This document shows, in pieces, positions 1-7,702 of a DNA stretch of 64,000 nucleotides (positions are counted from its first letter, which is position 1; each line of letters begins with the position of its first letter). Where the stretch lies: assembly GCF_002217795.2 (NCBI RefSeq), contig NZ_AP018823.1, forward strand, positions 1,798,001 through 1,862,000. Reading direction: 5' to 3'. Both the position numbers and the translations under genes were made by a program. Source of the stretch: Aquitalea magnusonii. GTDB lineage: Bacteria; Pseudomonadota; Gammaproteobacteria; Burkholderiales; Chromobacteriaceae. A model generated the notes under the pieces. It was not told the origin of the DNA, did no database searches, and saw only the letters and a program-made list of their open reading frames with translations.

Positions 1-1
1 G

Positions 2-337
2 GACATGCTGGCCAAGGCGGCCGGCGGGGTGTCGCTGCTGGCGCTGGGCCTGATGTTCTGCGGGGAAAAACCCAGCTTCAACGGCCATGTGGTGGGCAAT
101 GTGGCGATGAAGAACTTCCTGCAACCGGCCCTGATGTTGCTGGGCATCTTCCTGTTTGGCGTGGATGCCGAGTTTGCCAAGCAGGCGCTGATTGTCGGGG
201 CGGTGCCCACCGCCATTGCCGCCTCGATGTTTGCCGTGCGCAACCAGACCTATGCACTGCATGCCTCGCACTCGGTGCTGGTGGGTACGGTGATTGGCGT
301 GTTTGGTGAAGCGGCGCTGATTTACTTCATGGTGTGA
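2..337 (+). CDS. AEC-family (auxin efflux carrier-like) permease, C-terminal part
   Basis: Partial gene whose start lies left of the window; an open frame runs from base 2 to the TGA at 335-337. The visible 111 or so residues hold about four hydrophobic segments with short polar turns and end in a hydrophobic helix. This matches the last third of AEC-family transporters, inner-membrane carriers usually near 310 residues long that export or import organic anions such as malonate or auxin-like acids. The substrate cannot be read from this fragment. A malonate locus lies 4.4 kb away but on the other strand and with its own MadLM transporter, so a link is only speculative. Family call moderately sure. 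Confidence 0.7.
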   Translation, partial: DMLAKAAGGVSLLALGLMFCGEKPSFNGHVVGNVAMKNFLQPALMLLGIFLFGVDAEFAKQALIVGAVPTAIAASMFAVRNQTYALHASHSVLVGTVIGVFGEAALIYFMV

Positions 338-383
338 TGGCGACTGCACGCTCAGGCTGGCGCTGCCAGTCTGAGCGGCAGCA

Positions 384-410
384 ACAAGGCCCGGCATTGC
401 CGGGCCTTGT
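384..410 (+). terminator. Hairpin after the AEC permease
   Basis: Perfect 12-bp stem (384-395 with 399-410) around a 3-nt ATT loop, 46 bp after the permease stop. The stem begins ACAAGGC and ends GCCTTGT. No real T-run follows, so its strength as an intrinsic terminator is uncertain. A similar ACAAGGC/GCCTTGT palindrome follows the binding-protein gene at 54070-54093. Confidence 0.55.
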
Positions 411-457
411 CATGTGTGCAGGGTATTGCCTGTGGGGATGGCGTGCGCCGGGATGGC

Positions 458-643
458 TCAGTGTGCGGCAGACAGCCTGATGAACAGCAGTCGCACCAGC
501 AGATAGGTGGCGGCATTGCCCAGCGTCATCAGCAGCAGCACCGTGGGCAGGGACAGCGTGTCCAATGCGTCCAGCGGGTTGCTGCCCAGTTGGCGGGCCA
601 GCAAGGAAGAGCCAATCAGGCTGAGCAGTAGTTTGAAGGTCAT
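458..643 (-). CDS. Small hypothetical membrane protein
   Basis: A 61-residue frame with two hydrophobic stretches (about residues 3-15 and 30-56), basic residues between and after them, and a purine-rich GGAAAG about nine bases before the ATG. I do not recognise the family. It sits alone between the permease terminator and the GntR regulator's 3' end, on the same strand as the regulator. The strong hydrophobicity and a plausible ribosome-binding site favour a real gene. Its small size and lack of a recognised family keep confidence low. Confidence 0.4.
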   Translation of the reverse strand: MTFKLLLSLIGSSLLARQLGSNPLDALDTLSLPTVLLLMTLGNAATYLLVRLLFIRLSAAH

Positions 644-753
644 GGCAGCAGCTTTCCGTAACGCAGATGTCGCCAGCTATTGCAAAAGCCGTGCCTGGTT
701 TTTTATTTGCAGGTAATTGAAAAACAAGGATATTTTTTATTGCACTTTGGCTT

Positions 754-795
754 GCTGACGGTTTTCCGTGTTTTGGCGTACGGAAAACCGTCAGC
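754..795. repeat. 16-bp perfect inverted repeat
   Basis: Arms at 754-769 and 780-795 are exact reverse complements (16 bp) around a 10-nt loop. It lies about 20 bp beyond the stop of the GntR gene. Neither strand has a T-run after the stem, so it is not a classic intrinsic terminator. It may still end or protect the regulator transcript. Confidence 0.6.
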
Positions 796-815
796 CGCGG
801 CTTGGGGCTGCGCCG

Positions 816-1484
816 CTAGGCCGGTTGGCGGGCTTGCAAATGCAGCAGAATGCTGTGTCCACCGTGCAGGATGTCATCGCCAATGGCGCTGGCCGCTGCA
901 GCACCATCCTGGCGACGGATGGCCTCCAGCACCGGGTAGTGGTAGTCGATCATGTCGCTGCCGCCTTGCTGGTACACCGCGGCAATCAGCGGCCCCATCT
1001 GCAGCCAGATGCGATACAGGATGCCCTGTAAAAACGGTAGGCCGGCTATTTCCACCAGCGCAAAGTGAAATTGCTGATTCAGCTCGCAGCCAAGTGCGAT
1101 GTCCTGTACGCGCATGGCGGCGGCATTGCGGCTGACAATGTCTTCCAGCCGGGCAATGGCGCTGGCGTCTGCCTTCTGCGCAGCCGTTTCCGCCGCCAGC
1201 CCTTCCAGGCGGATGCGAATGGCGCGGATTTCCAGATAACGCTCCACCGTCATATAGGGCACGCGGATGTCACGCGGCGACTGCATGGTGAGCGCCTGCT
1301 CCTGCACCAGACGCAGGATGGCATCGCGCACCGGGGTGACGCTGGTGCCCAGTTGCTCGGCCAGATCGCGTATTTTCAGTCGTGCGCCAGGTTGCAGCCG
1401 CCCCTGGATCAGCGCCTTGCACAGCATCTGATACACCGTGCTACCCAGATTGTCGTGTTCCAGTGTGTCCAGTTGGTAATCCAT
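816..1484 (-). CDS. GntR-family transcriptional regulator, FCD type
   Basis: Start chosen at the ATG encoding MDYQLDTLEHDN (222 residues); an upstream in-frame ATG would add 15 unlikely residues. The N-terminal winged helix-turn-helix spans about residues 10-75, with the GntR pattern ARLKIRDLAEQLGTSVTPVR. An all-helical FCD ligand-binding domain follows (about 85-215), with Asp/His positions typical of the metal-binding FadR/VanR subgroup. Such proteins are usually repressors released by a pathway intermediate. The gene diverges from the SDR/kinase/aminotransferase operon across 147 bp that contain a 14-bp palindrome, so it is the likely local regulator of that operon. Family certain, effector unknown. 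Confidence 0.9.
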   Translation of the reverse strand: MDYQLDTLEHDNLGSTVYQMLCKALIQGRLQPGARLKIRDLAEQLGTSVTPVRDAILRLVQEQALTMQSPRDIRVPYMTVERYLEIRAIRIRLEGLAAETAAQKADASAIARLEDIVSRNAAAMRVQDIALGCELNQQFHFALVEIAGLPFLQGILYRIWLQMGPLIAAVYQQGGSDMIDYHYPVLEAIRRQDGAAAASAIGDDILHGGHSILLHLQARQPA

Positions 1485-1552
1485 GGCGTGGGGTGCAAGT
1501 AAGGGCAAAGCTGCATGGTAACACCGCACTTGCCAGAGTCAAATGCAACAAA

Positions 1553-1566
1553 TATGATGCATCATA
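1553..1566. promoter_or_regulatory. Candidate GntR operator palindrome
   Basis: Perfect 14-bp palindrome TATGATGCATCATA in the divergent region, 69 bp from the regulator start and 65 bp from the SDR start. Size and position fit an operator for a dimeric FCD regulator serving both genes. Binding is inferred from position only. Confidence 0.5.
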
Positions 1567-1631
1567 AATTTGGCTGAATCGGGCAAGGGCGGCAGCATCT
1601 GCCAATCTGCCTCAGAACCAGGAGCGCCATC

Positions 1632-2372
1632 ATGTCCCATCCCACCCGCTATATGTTGTTGACCGGTGCCAGTCGCGGCATCGGTCATGCCACGGTAAAG
1701 CTGTTTCAGGAAAACGGCTGGCAGATTTTCACCGTGTCACGGCAGCCCTTTTCCGAAGCCTGCCTGTGGCCATCGGCCCGGCAAAGTCATGTACAGGCTG
1801 ATTTGTCGGATCTGTCCTGCCTGGACAAGCTGATTGCCGAGGTCAGAAGCCGCTTGCCAAACGGTGAGCTGCACGCGCTGGTGAACAATGCCGGCATCTC
1901 GCCCAAGGGGCCGCAAGGCGAACGGCTGGGCATTCTGGCCAGCTCCGCCGATGACTGGAGCCGGGTGCTGAATGTCAATCTGGTGTCTACCGCCTTGCTG
2001 GCACGCGGCCTGTTTCCCGAGCTGAAAAAAGGCCAGGGCTCCATTGTCAATGTCACCTCCATTGCCGGTTCGCGTGTTCACCCCTTTGCCGGGGTGGCGT
2101 ATGCCGCCTCCAAGGCCGGACTGGCGGCGCTGACGCGCGAACTGGCGCATGAGTTCGGCCCGCATGGCATCCGTGCCAATGCCATCGCGCCGGGGGAAAT
2201 CGACACCGCCATCCTGTCGCCCAATACCGCCAGCATTGTCGAGCGCGATATTCCCTTGCACCGCCTGGGAACCCCGCATGAAGTGGCTGAGGCGATTCAC
2301 TTCCTGTGCTCTGGCCATTCCTCGTATATCAATGGCTCGGAAATCCATATCAACGGGGGACAGCATGTCTGA
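1632..2372 (+). CDS. SDR-family NAD(P)-dependent oxidoreductase
   Basis: 246-residue classical short-chain dehydrogenase. It shows the cofactor motif TGASRGIG (residues 11-18), NNAG (85-88), a catalytic Ser in the VTSIAGS stretch, and Tyr157-x3-Lys161. The start has AGGAG eight bases upstream. These enzymes interconvert alcohols and ketones or aldehydes in the cytoplasm. It is the first gene of a three-gene operon and overlaps the kinase gene by 8 bp, so it probably oxidises or reduces the carbonyl product or alcohol substrate of the kinase/phospho-lyase pair. The substrate is not identifiable from sequence. Confidence 0.92.
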   Translation: MSHPTRYMLLTGASRGIGHATVKLFQENGWQIFTVSRQPFSEACLWPSARQSHVQADLSDLSCLDKLIAEVRSRLPNGELHALVNNAGISPKGPQGERLGILASSADDWSRVLNVNLVSTALLARGLFPELKKGQGSIVNVTSIAGSRVHPFAGVAYAASKAGLAALTRELAHEFGPHGIRANAIAPGEIDTAILSPNTASIVERDIPLHRLGTPHEVAEAIHFLCSGHSSYINGSEIHINGGQHV

Positions 2373-3423
2373 GATGGTGATAGACCAGTTGTTTTCCACC
2401 ATGGCCGCGGCGGTGGATTGCCGCGAGGCCACCAGCCTGCTGTGGCAGCACTATGGCCTGCGCGGGGTGGCCAGCCCGCTCAACAGCGAGCGTGATGCCA
2501 ACTTCCACATTCGCGGCGATGACGGTCGTGAATATGTACTGAAGCTGAGCCATCCGGCCGAAGACCGTGCCGTCACCGACTTCCAGAGCCGGGCGCTGCT
2601 GCATGCGCTGGCACAGGACCCAAGTTTGCCGGTGCCGCAGTTGTTGCCGCGCAGCGATGGCCTGCCCTATGCGGTGGTGGACATGGCTGATGGCAGCCGG
2701 CGGGTGTTGCGCCTGCTGAGCTATCTGGCCGGCCAGCCGCTGCATCAGGTCAAACGCTCACCGGCGCAGCGCGCCCATCTGGGCCAGACGCTGGGGCGGT
2801 TGGACAATGCCTTGCGCGACTATGCGCATCCGGCTGCACACCATCCGCTGCTGTGGGACATCCAGCATGCCGAGCGGCTGCAAGCGCTGCTGGCGGAAAC
2901 GCCGGACAGCCCGCAAAAAGCCGTGCTGGCGGACTGGCTGGCCCATTTCATCCAGCATGTGCAGCCGGTGTTGGGCGGCCTGCGGCGGCAGGTCATCCAT
3001 AACGATCTCAACCCGCACAATGTGCTGGTGGACCCGCAGGATCTCACCACCACCGTGGGACTGATTGATTTTGGTGACATGGTGGAAGCGCCGCTGATCA
3101 ACGAACTGGCGGTGGCCTGCTCCTACCAGCTATCGGGCAATGACAATCCGCTGGATAGCGCCGGGGAGCTGATTGCCGCCTATCACGCAGTCTGTCCGCT
3201 GCAGGCGGAGGAAATTGCCATCCTGTACCCGCTGATTCTCACCCGGCTGTGCATGACCGTCACCATTACCGGCTGGCGCGCGGCGCGCCATCCGGAAAAC
3301 AGCAGCTATATCCTGCGCAACAATGGTTTGAGTTGGGATGGCCTGCAGCGCCTGTCTGCATTGGGACAAGCCCAAGCTACCGACTACTTGTTTGCCTTGT
3401 GCCAGATGAAAGGACACGCATGA
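2365..3423 (+). CDS. APH/ChoK-fold phosphotransferase, hydroxylysine-kinase-like
   Basis: Start at the ATG overlapping the SDR stop (352 residues); reading further upstream would lie wholly inside the SDR gene. The aminoglycoside-phosphotransferase fold shows the catalytic loop VIHNDLNPHN (Asp214, Asn219) and the metal-binding IDFGD (Asp235). The IDFGDM block is the form known from hydroxylysine kinase (HYKK/AGPHD1) and its bacterial relatives, which phosphorylate a hydroxyl on an amino compound. The stop overlaps the start of the next gene, a phospho-lyase-type aminotransferase. In animals and in bacterial fusion proteins the same two activities are paired. The substrate, for example hydroxylysine, ethanolamine or another amino alcohol, is inferred and not proven. 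Confidence 0.85.
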   Translation: MSEMVIDQLFSTMAAAVDCREATSLLWQHYGLRGVASPLNSERDANFHIRGDDGREYVLKLSHPAEDRAVTDFQSRALLHALAQDPSLPVPQLLPRSDGLPYAVVDMADGSRRVLRLLSYLAGQPLHQVKRSPAQRAHLGQTLGRLDNALRDYAHPAAHHPLLWDIQHAERLQALLAETPDSPQKAVLADWLAHFIQHVQPVLGGLRRQVIHNDLNPHNVLVDPQDLTTTVGLIDFGDMVEAPLINELAVACSYQLSGNDNPLDSAGELIAAYHAVCPLQAEEIAILYPLILTRLCMTVTITGWRAARHPENSSYILRNNGLSWDGLQRLSALGQAQATDYLFALCQMKGHA

Positions 3424-4751
3424 ACCCGCCTGATCAACGCATGGTGAATGCCTTTGACCCAGCCACCGCCGACAGCCTGCCACAGCGCGAGCAGGCGCTG
3501 ATCCGCCGTCGCCAGCAGGCACTGGGCCAGGCTTACCGCCTGTTCTACCAGCAGCCCTTGCATGTGGTGCGCGCCGAAGGCGTGTACTTGTACGACCCGG
3601 ACGGCCAGCCCTATCTGGACGTGTATAACAATGTGGCCTCGGTGGGCCATTGCCACCCGCAGGTGGTGGACGCCATTGCCAGCCAGGCCGCCGTGCTCAA
3701 TACCCATACCCGTTACCTGAACGACGGCATTGTCGATTACGCCGAGCGCCTGCTGTCCACACTGGCCATGCCCGGCTATCAGGCCATGTTTACCTGCACC
3801 GGCAGTGAAGCCAACGATTTGGCCCTGCGGCTGGCGGGCAGCTTCACCGGCGGGCAGGGGGTGATTGTCACCGCGCATGCCTATCACGGCGTCACCAGCA
3901 GTATTGCTGCCTGTTCGCCAGCCTTTGGTGATGGCGTGCCGCTGGGGCCTAACGTGCGTACCGTGCCGCCGCCGGATGCCTATCGCGGCAATGCGCAGGA
4001 TGTGGCAGCACGCTTTACCCGTGATGTGCAGGCCGCCATTGCCGACCTGCAACGCCATGGCATCCGCCCGGCGGCACTGCTGGTGGACACGCTGTTTACC
4101 AGTGATGGCGTGTTTGCCGAGCCAGCCGGATTTTTGCAAGGCGCGGTGGATGCCATTCATGCCGCCGGCGGCCTGTTCATCGCCGACGAGGTGCAGGCCG
4201 GTTTCGCCCGCAGTGGCAGCCATTTCTGGGGCTTCCAGCGGCATGGCGTGGTGCCGGACATCATCACCATGGGCAAGCCGATGGGCAATGGCCACCCGCT
4301 GGCCGGGCTGATGGCGCGCGCTGACATCATCGATTGCTTTGGCGCTCAGGTACGTTACTTCAACACCTTTGGTGGCAATCCGGTGTCGGTGGCTGCAGGC
4401 ATGGCGGTGCTGGATGTGATTGAGCGTGAGGGCTTGCAACAGAATGCCCGCGACACCGGTGCCTACCTCAAGGCCGGTTTCGAGGCACTGGCCGGCAAGC
4501 ATGCGCTGATTGGCGATGTGCGCGGCACCGGCTTCTTTATCGGCGTGGAAATGGTGAGCGACCGCGACAGCAAGACCCCGGCAAGTGCGCAGACCACGCG
4601 CATCGTCAATGCGCTGCGCGAGCGGCGCATCCTGATCAGCGCCACCGGCCCGGCAGGCAATATCCTGAAAGTGCGGCCGCAGCTACCGTTTGGCCGCGAC
4701 CATGCCGACCTGCTGCTGGGCGCGCTGGATGCGGTGCTGGCCGGGCTGTAA
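3420..4751 (+). CDS. Class III PLP enzyme, ethanolamine-phosphate/phosphohydroxylysine phospho-lyase-like
   Basis: Start at the ATG of an ATGA overlap with the kinase (443 residues). The class III aminotransferase fold shows the cofactor Asp in [10 protein letters not shown] and PLP-lysine 286 in [11 protein letters not shown]. That last motif is characteristic of the AGXT2L1/AGXT2L2 (ETNPPL/PHYKPL) phospho-lyases rather than ordinary omega-transaminases. Those enzymes eliminate phosphate and ammonia from an O-phosphorylated amino alcohol to give an aldehyde or semialdehyde. The overlapping upstream kinase would make that phosphorylated substrate. The last gene of the operon converges on mdcH 9 bp away. 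It could still be a true transaminase; the kinase context argues for the lyase. Confidence 0.85.
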   Translation: MNPPDQRMVNAFDPATADSLPQREQALIRRRQQALGQAYRLFYQQPLHVVRAEGVYLYDPDGQPYLDVYNNVASVGHCHPQVVDAIASQAAVLNTHTRYLNDGIVDYAERLLSTLAMPGYQAMFTCTGSEANDLALRLAGSFTGGQGVIVTAHAYHGVTSSIAACSPAFGDGVPLGPNVRTVPPPDAYRGNAQDVAARFTRDVQAAIADLQRHGIRPAALLVDTLFTSDGVFAEPAGFLQGAVDAIHAAGGLFIADEVQAGFARSGSHFWGFQRHGVVPDIITMGKPMGNGHPLAGLMARADIIDCFGAQVRYFNTFGGNPVSVAAGMAVLDVIEREGLQQNARDTGAYLKAGFEALAGKHALIGDVRGTGFFIGVEMVSDRDSKTPASAQTTRIVNALRERRILISATGPAGNILKVRPQLPFGRDHADLLLGALDAVLAGL

Positions 4752-4760
4752 TTACCAACT

Positions 4761-5699
4761 TCAGTACTGGCTGTCCTGTTCCATGCGCCGGGCGGTGTAT
4801 TGCAGGCTGTCCAGCCTGTCCTGTGCCAGCGTCATCACCACGCCCTGGGCGAACACCGGTTTGAGCAGGCGGCTGAGCGTGCTGCCCGGCAGCATTTCCA
4901 CCGCCAGCCGCGCACCGCGCTCCCAGGCCAGCCGGGCGGTGTCATGCCAATGCACCAGCCGGGCCATATTATTGGCCAGGTCGTCGCGGATCTGCTCCGG
5001 CTGGCGCAACACCCGTGCCGCATTGGCGCTCATGTAGAGACAGGTCGGGGCGTGTAGCGGCGTGTCACGCATTGCCTGTTGCAGCTTGCTGGCGGCTGGC
5101 TGCAGCAGGCTGCAATGCGAAGGCACGCTGATGGCCAGCCGACGACAGCGGGCGGCACCTGCCTGCAAGGCGGCCTGCGCAATGGCTTGCAGCGCGGCAT
5201 CTGTCCCGGCCACCACCAGTTGCTGCTCGGCATTGATATTGGCCAGATACACCTGTTGCCCTTCGGCCTGGGCTGCGGCCAGTAAGCCTTGCAACTGTGG
5301 TAGCGCCAGCCCGGTAATGGCGCACATGCCATAGCCCTGCGGATAGGCCTGTTCCATCAACTGGCCGCGCAATTGAACCAATTGCACCGCGTGGTGGAAA
5401 TCCAGCACCCCGGCGAGGACGGCAGCCGGGAAGGCACCGATGGACAAGCCAGCCACCAACTGCGGCTGGATGCCTTCTGCTTGCAGCAGGCGGGCGGAGG
5501 CCACGCCGGCAAGCAGCAGGCACAACTGCACCGCCACCGTGGATTGCAGCGCAGCGGCGGAATCCAGCAGTAGCGGCGAGCGGCCCAGCACGGCTTCAGC
5601 CTCGGCCAGTACCGCCCGGCAGGCGGCATGTGGCGGTAGCTGGTGCAACATGCCGGGGGGTTGGCTGCCCTGGCCGGGAAACACGAATAACACGCTCAT
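4761..5699 (-). CDS. mdcH: Malonate decarboxylase epsilon subunit (malonyl-CoA:ACP transferase)
   Basis: Start chosen at MSVLFVFPGQGSQ (312 residues), whose ATG overlaps the mdcG stop as ATGA; two earlier in-frame ATGs lie inside mdcG. It is an FabD-type acyltransferase with GQGSQ at the N-terminus, nucleophile Ser86 in GLSIG, and a catalytic His in the VPSHCS block. MdcH charges the MdcC acyl carrier with malonyl from malonyl-CoA to start the decarboxylase cycle. It is the last gene of mdcABCDE-madLM-mdcGH. The 3' end lies 9 bp from the convergent aminotransferase gene with no clear terminator between. Confidence 0.95.
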   Translation of the reverse strand: MSVLFVFPGQGSQPPGMLHQLPPHAACRAVLAEAEAVLGRSPLLLDSAAALQSTVAVQLCLLLAGVASARLLQAEGIQPQLVAGLSIGAFPAAVLAGVLDFHHAVQLVQLRGQLMEQAYPQGYGMCAITGLALPQLQGLLAAAQAEGQQVYLANINAEQQLVVAGTDAALQAIAQAALQAGAARCRRLAISVPSHCSLLQPAASKLQQAMRDTPLHAPTCLYMSANAARVLRQPEQIRDDLANNMARLVHWHDTARLAWERGARLAVEMLPGSTLSRLLKPVFAQGVVMTLAQDRLDSLQYTARRMEQDSQY

Positions 5700-6361
5700 G
5701 TGCATTGCTCCGTCTGACTGTGCCTGCTGGCAGTCCATGCTGTTTGTGCTTGATCCAGCAGCAGTGGTCCGCTATCGGTTTTCAGTAGCAAGCGGCCACC
5801 ACGCAGGTATTCGGCCAGCGCCACCCCGCCAGCAGGCGTTTGTAACTGGACATCCACCCGGCACGGCAAGTCCGCCAGCGCAGCAGCCAGGGTTTGCAAT
5901 TGAGCAGGGTCGGGCGGCTGCGGGCAGCGCAGCAGCAGGTCCAGATCGCTGCTGTTACTGAGGACGGGTTGGCCAGTGGCCAGTTCGAAACCGGCACTGC
6001 CGGTAATGCCCCAGACCAGGCCGCAGCCTTGCAAGGCGGCTGCTGCCTGTTGCAGGGCCTGTAAGGCGGGCAGTACAGCCAGGCGCGGATGATGCCGCCA
6101 GCCTTGCTGTGCCGCCAACTGCTCCGGGCTTAGCCGACGGGCAATATGCTGGCTGTCGGCCCACAAGGCAGCGCGTTGCCAGCGCTGCAGGCCGCGCACG
6201 CCGACGGCAATCCAGCCGGGCCGGGCGCTGGCGCGGCGCACTACCACCGGCAGACCGGGGTGCCAGTGCCATAGCAGCCAGTCCGGCAGCCCGGCATCTG
6301 CCACCAGCGCCGCAGCGTCGGACAGCCACAGCAAATCGTGTGGCAAACAAGCAGGCATCAT
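5696..6361 (-). CDS. mdcG: Phosphoribosyl-dephospho-CoA transferase (MdcG)
   Basis: 221 residues. MdcG attaches the 2'-(5''-triphosphoribosyl)-3'-dephospho-CoA prosthetic group to the serine of MdcC. The N-terminal PHDLLWLSD is typical of the family. A nucleotidyltransferase-like motif NSSDLDLLL lies near residue 140. Two adjacent ATG codons can start the gene; AGGAG lies 5 or 8 bases upstream of them. It overlaps mdcH by 4 bp. The 84-bp gap to madM carries two hairpins, one followed by a T-run, so expression of mdcGH may be tuned down relative to the upstream genes. Confidence 0.93.
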   Translation of the reverse strand: MMPACLPHDLLWLSDAAALVADAGLPDWLLWHWHPGLPVVVRRASARPGWIAVGVRGLQRWQRAALWADSQHIARRLSPEQLAAQQGWRHHPRLAVLPALQALQQAAAALQGCGLVWGITGSAGFELATGQPVLSNSSDLDLLLRCPQPPDPAQLQTLAAALADLPCRVDVQLQTPAGGVALAEYLRGGRLLLKTDSGPLLLDQAQTAWTASRHSQTEQCT

Positions 6362-6372
6362 CCCTCACTCCT

Positions 6373-6403
6373 GAAAAAAAGACGGCAGCGACCAGCGCTG
6401 CCG
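6373..6403 (-). terminator. Intra-operon terminator/attenuator between madM and mdcG
   Basis: Perfect 8-bp stem CGGCAGCG (6383-6390 with 6396-6403) around a 5-nt loop. Read on the minus strand it is followed directly by TCTTTTTTTC, the layout of an intrinsic terminator. It lies immediately before the mdcG ribosome-binding site. A second perfect 10-bp hairpin (6411-6434) precedes it. Confidence 0.7.
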
Positions 6404-6410
6404 CGACAAA

Positions 6411-6434
6411 TCTTTACTTCGGCTGAAGTAAAGA
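6411..6434 (-). repeat. 10-bp inverted repeat next to the intra-operon terminator
   Basis: Arms TCTTTACTTC (6411-6420) and GAAGTAAAGA (6425-6434) around a 4-nt loop, directly downstream of the madM stop on the minus strand. It may be an mRNA-stabilising 3' stem for the upstream messages. Confidence 0.6.
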
Positions 6435-6445
6435 GGAGGTTGGTA

Positions 6446-7207
6446 TCAGGCCATGATGGCCTTGGTGGCCAGGTAGAGTACTGATGGCCCCAGCAGGCAG
6501 CCAAGGCCGGTATGGAAGGTGGCCACCAGCGCGCCATACGGCACCAGTCGGCGGTCGGTGGCGGCCAGGCCCGCCGAAACACCGCTGACCGTGCCGGCCA
6601 ACCCGCCGAACACCATGGCCGAGCGCGGATTGTTCAGGCCGAGGAAACCTGCGGCAAACGGCGTACCCACCATCACCATGATGGCCTTGAGCAGGCCGGT
6701 GGCAATGCTGAGCGCCATCACGTCCGAGCTGGCACCCAACGCCGCCCCGGTGACCGGGCCGACAATATAGGTGATGGCTCCGGCACCGATGGTGGTCATG
6801 CTGACCACGTCGCGGTAGCCAAAGGCATGGGCAATGCTGGCTCCGACGATAAAGGGCAGCACCGTCCCCAGCAGCAGCGAGCAGGCACCGATCACCCCTG
6901 CCTTGCGTGCTTCGGTCACCTGTACTTCAAAGGCGGTGGCCACGATGGCGAAGTCGCGCAGCATGGCACCACCCATCAGCCCGATGCCGGAAAACAGCGA
7001 AATGTCCGCCAGCCCGCTTTGTTTTCCGGTGAGCACGCCGCCGTAATAGGCCAGCCCCAGGCCGATCAGGATGGCAATGGCCGAGCCGTGTACCCGGCCC
7101 AGCGTCAAGCGGCGTGACAGCCGCGCCGACAGCCAGGTGATGCTGCCCACCAGCAGGAAGGCCGTTACCAGCCCGTTGTGCGCCAATACTTTTTCCAGCA
7201 TTTGCAT
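6446..7207 (-). CDS. madM: Malonate transporter subunit MadM
   Basis: 253 residues, almost entirely hydrophobic with eight or more predicted membrane segments and many glycine-rich helices. It is the larger subunit of the MadL/MadM malonate:sodium symporter first described in Malonomonas, which imports the substrate for the decarboxylase. It follows madL by 15 bp in the same operon. The start has a GGAGCAACATC leader, giving AGGAGCA a few bases before ATG. Length and order match the family. Confidence 0.93.
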   Translation of the reverse strand: MQMLEKVLAHNGLVTAFLLVGSITWLSARLSRRLTLGRVHGSAIAILIGLGLAYYGGVLTGKQSGLADISLFSGIGLMGGAMLRDFAIVATAFEVQVTEARKAGVIGACSLLLGTVLPFIVGASIAHAFGYRDVVSMTTIGAGAITYIVGPVTGAALGASSDVMALSIATGLLKAIMVMVGTPFAAGFLGLNNPRSAMVFGGLAGTVSGVSAGLAATDRRLVPYGALVATFHTGLGCLLGPSVLYLATKAIMA

Positions 7208-7222
7208 GATGTTGCTCCTGTA

Positions 7223-7624
7223 TCAGGCCAGTGGGTCTTGCGGGGTTTCGGCTTCCGGCTGCCAGACGTGCTGGCTGCTGCCGCGATTGAGCAGGGCGAT
7301 GACCGAGCCGCATACCAGCACCGCGCCCAGTGCGCCCAGCACGGCAACCGGGCCGCCACGCAAGGCGGCAACCACGTTCTGGGTGGCCGCCATCGCCACC
7401 ACCACCGGAATGTACATGGCACCCCAGAAGGCGACGCCCTGTTCGGTTTCCGCAGGCAGCCAGCCGCGCTTGTGCAGGTAGAGCCGGGCGAAAATCAGCA
7501 GCAACATGGCAATGCCCACGCCGCCGACATTCGATTTGACGCCGATCAGGCTGCCCAGCAGGTCGCCCAGAAACAGGCCCAGCAAGTGGCAGGCTGCCAG
7601 CAAGGCAGTTCCGTAGATGATCAT
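7223..7624 (-). CDS. madL: Malonate transporter subunit MadL
   Basis: 133 residues with about four hydrophobic segments and the start MIIYGTALLAACHLLGLFLG typical of MadL, the small subunit of the malonate:sodium symporter. AGGAGAGAC precedes the ATG. It lies between mdcE and madM, so the transporter genes here sit inside the decarboxylase operon rather than at its end as in Pseudomonas. The 78-bp gap to mdcE contains the 12-bp palindrome TTACTGCAGTAA (7665-7676), whose role is unknown. Confidence 0.93.
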   Translation of the reverse strand: MIIYGTALLAACHLLGLFLGDLLGSLIGVKSNVGGVGIAMLLLIFARLYLHKRGWLPAETEQGVAFWGAMYIPVVVAMAATQNVVAALRGGPVAVLGALGAVLVCGSVIALLNRGSSQHVWQPEAETPQDPLA

Positions 7625-7702
7625 GGTGTGTCTCTCCTTTGTATTGTCATATTGTTGTCACCTGTTACTGCAGTAATGCCCATGCACCGTGATTGTTACT
7701 GT

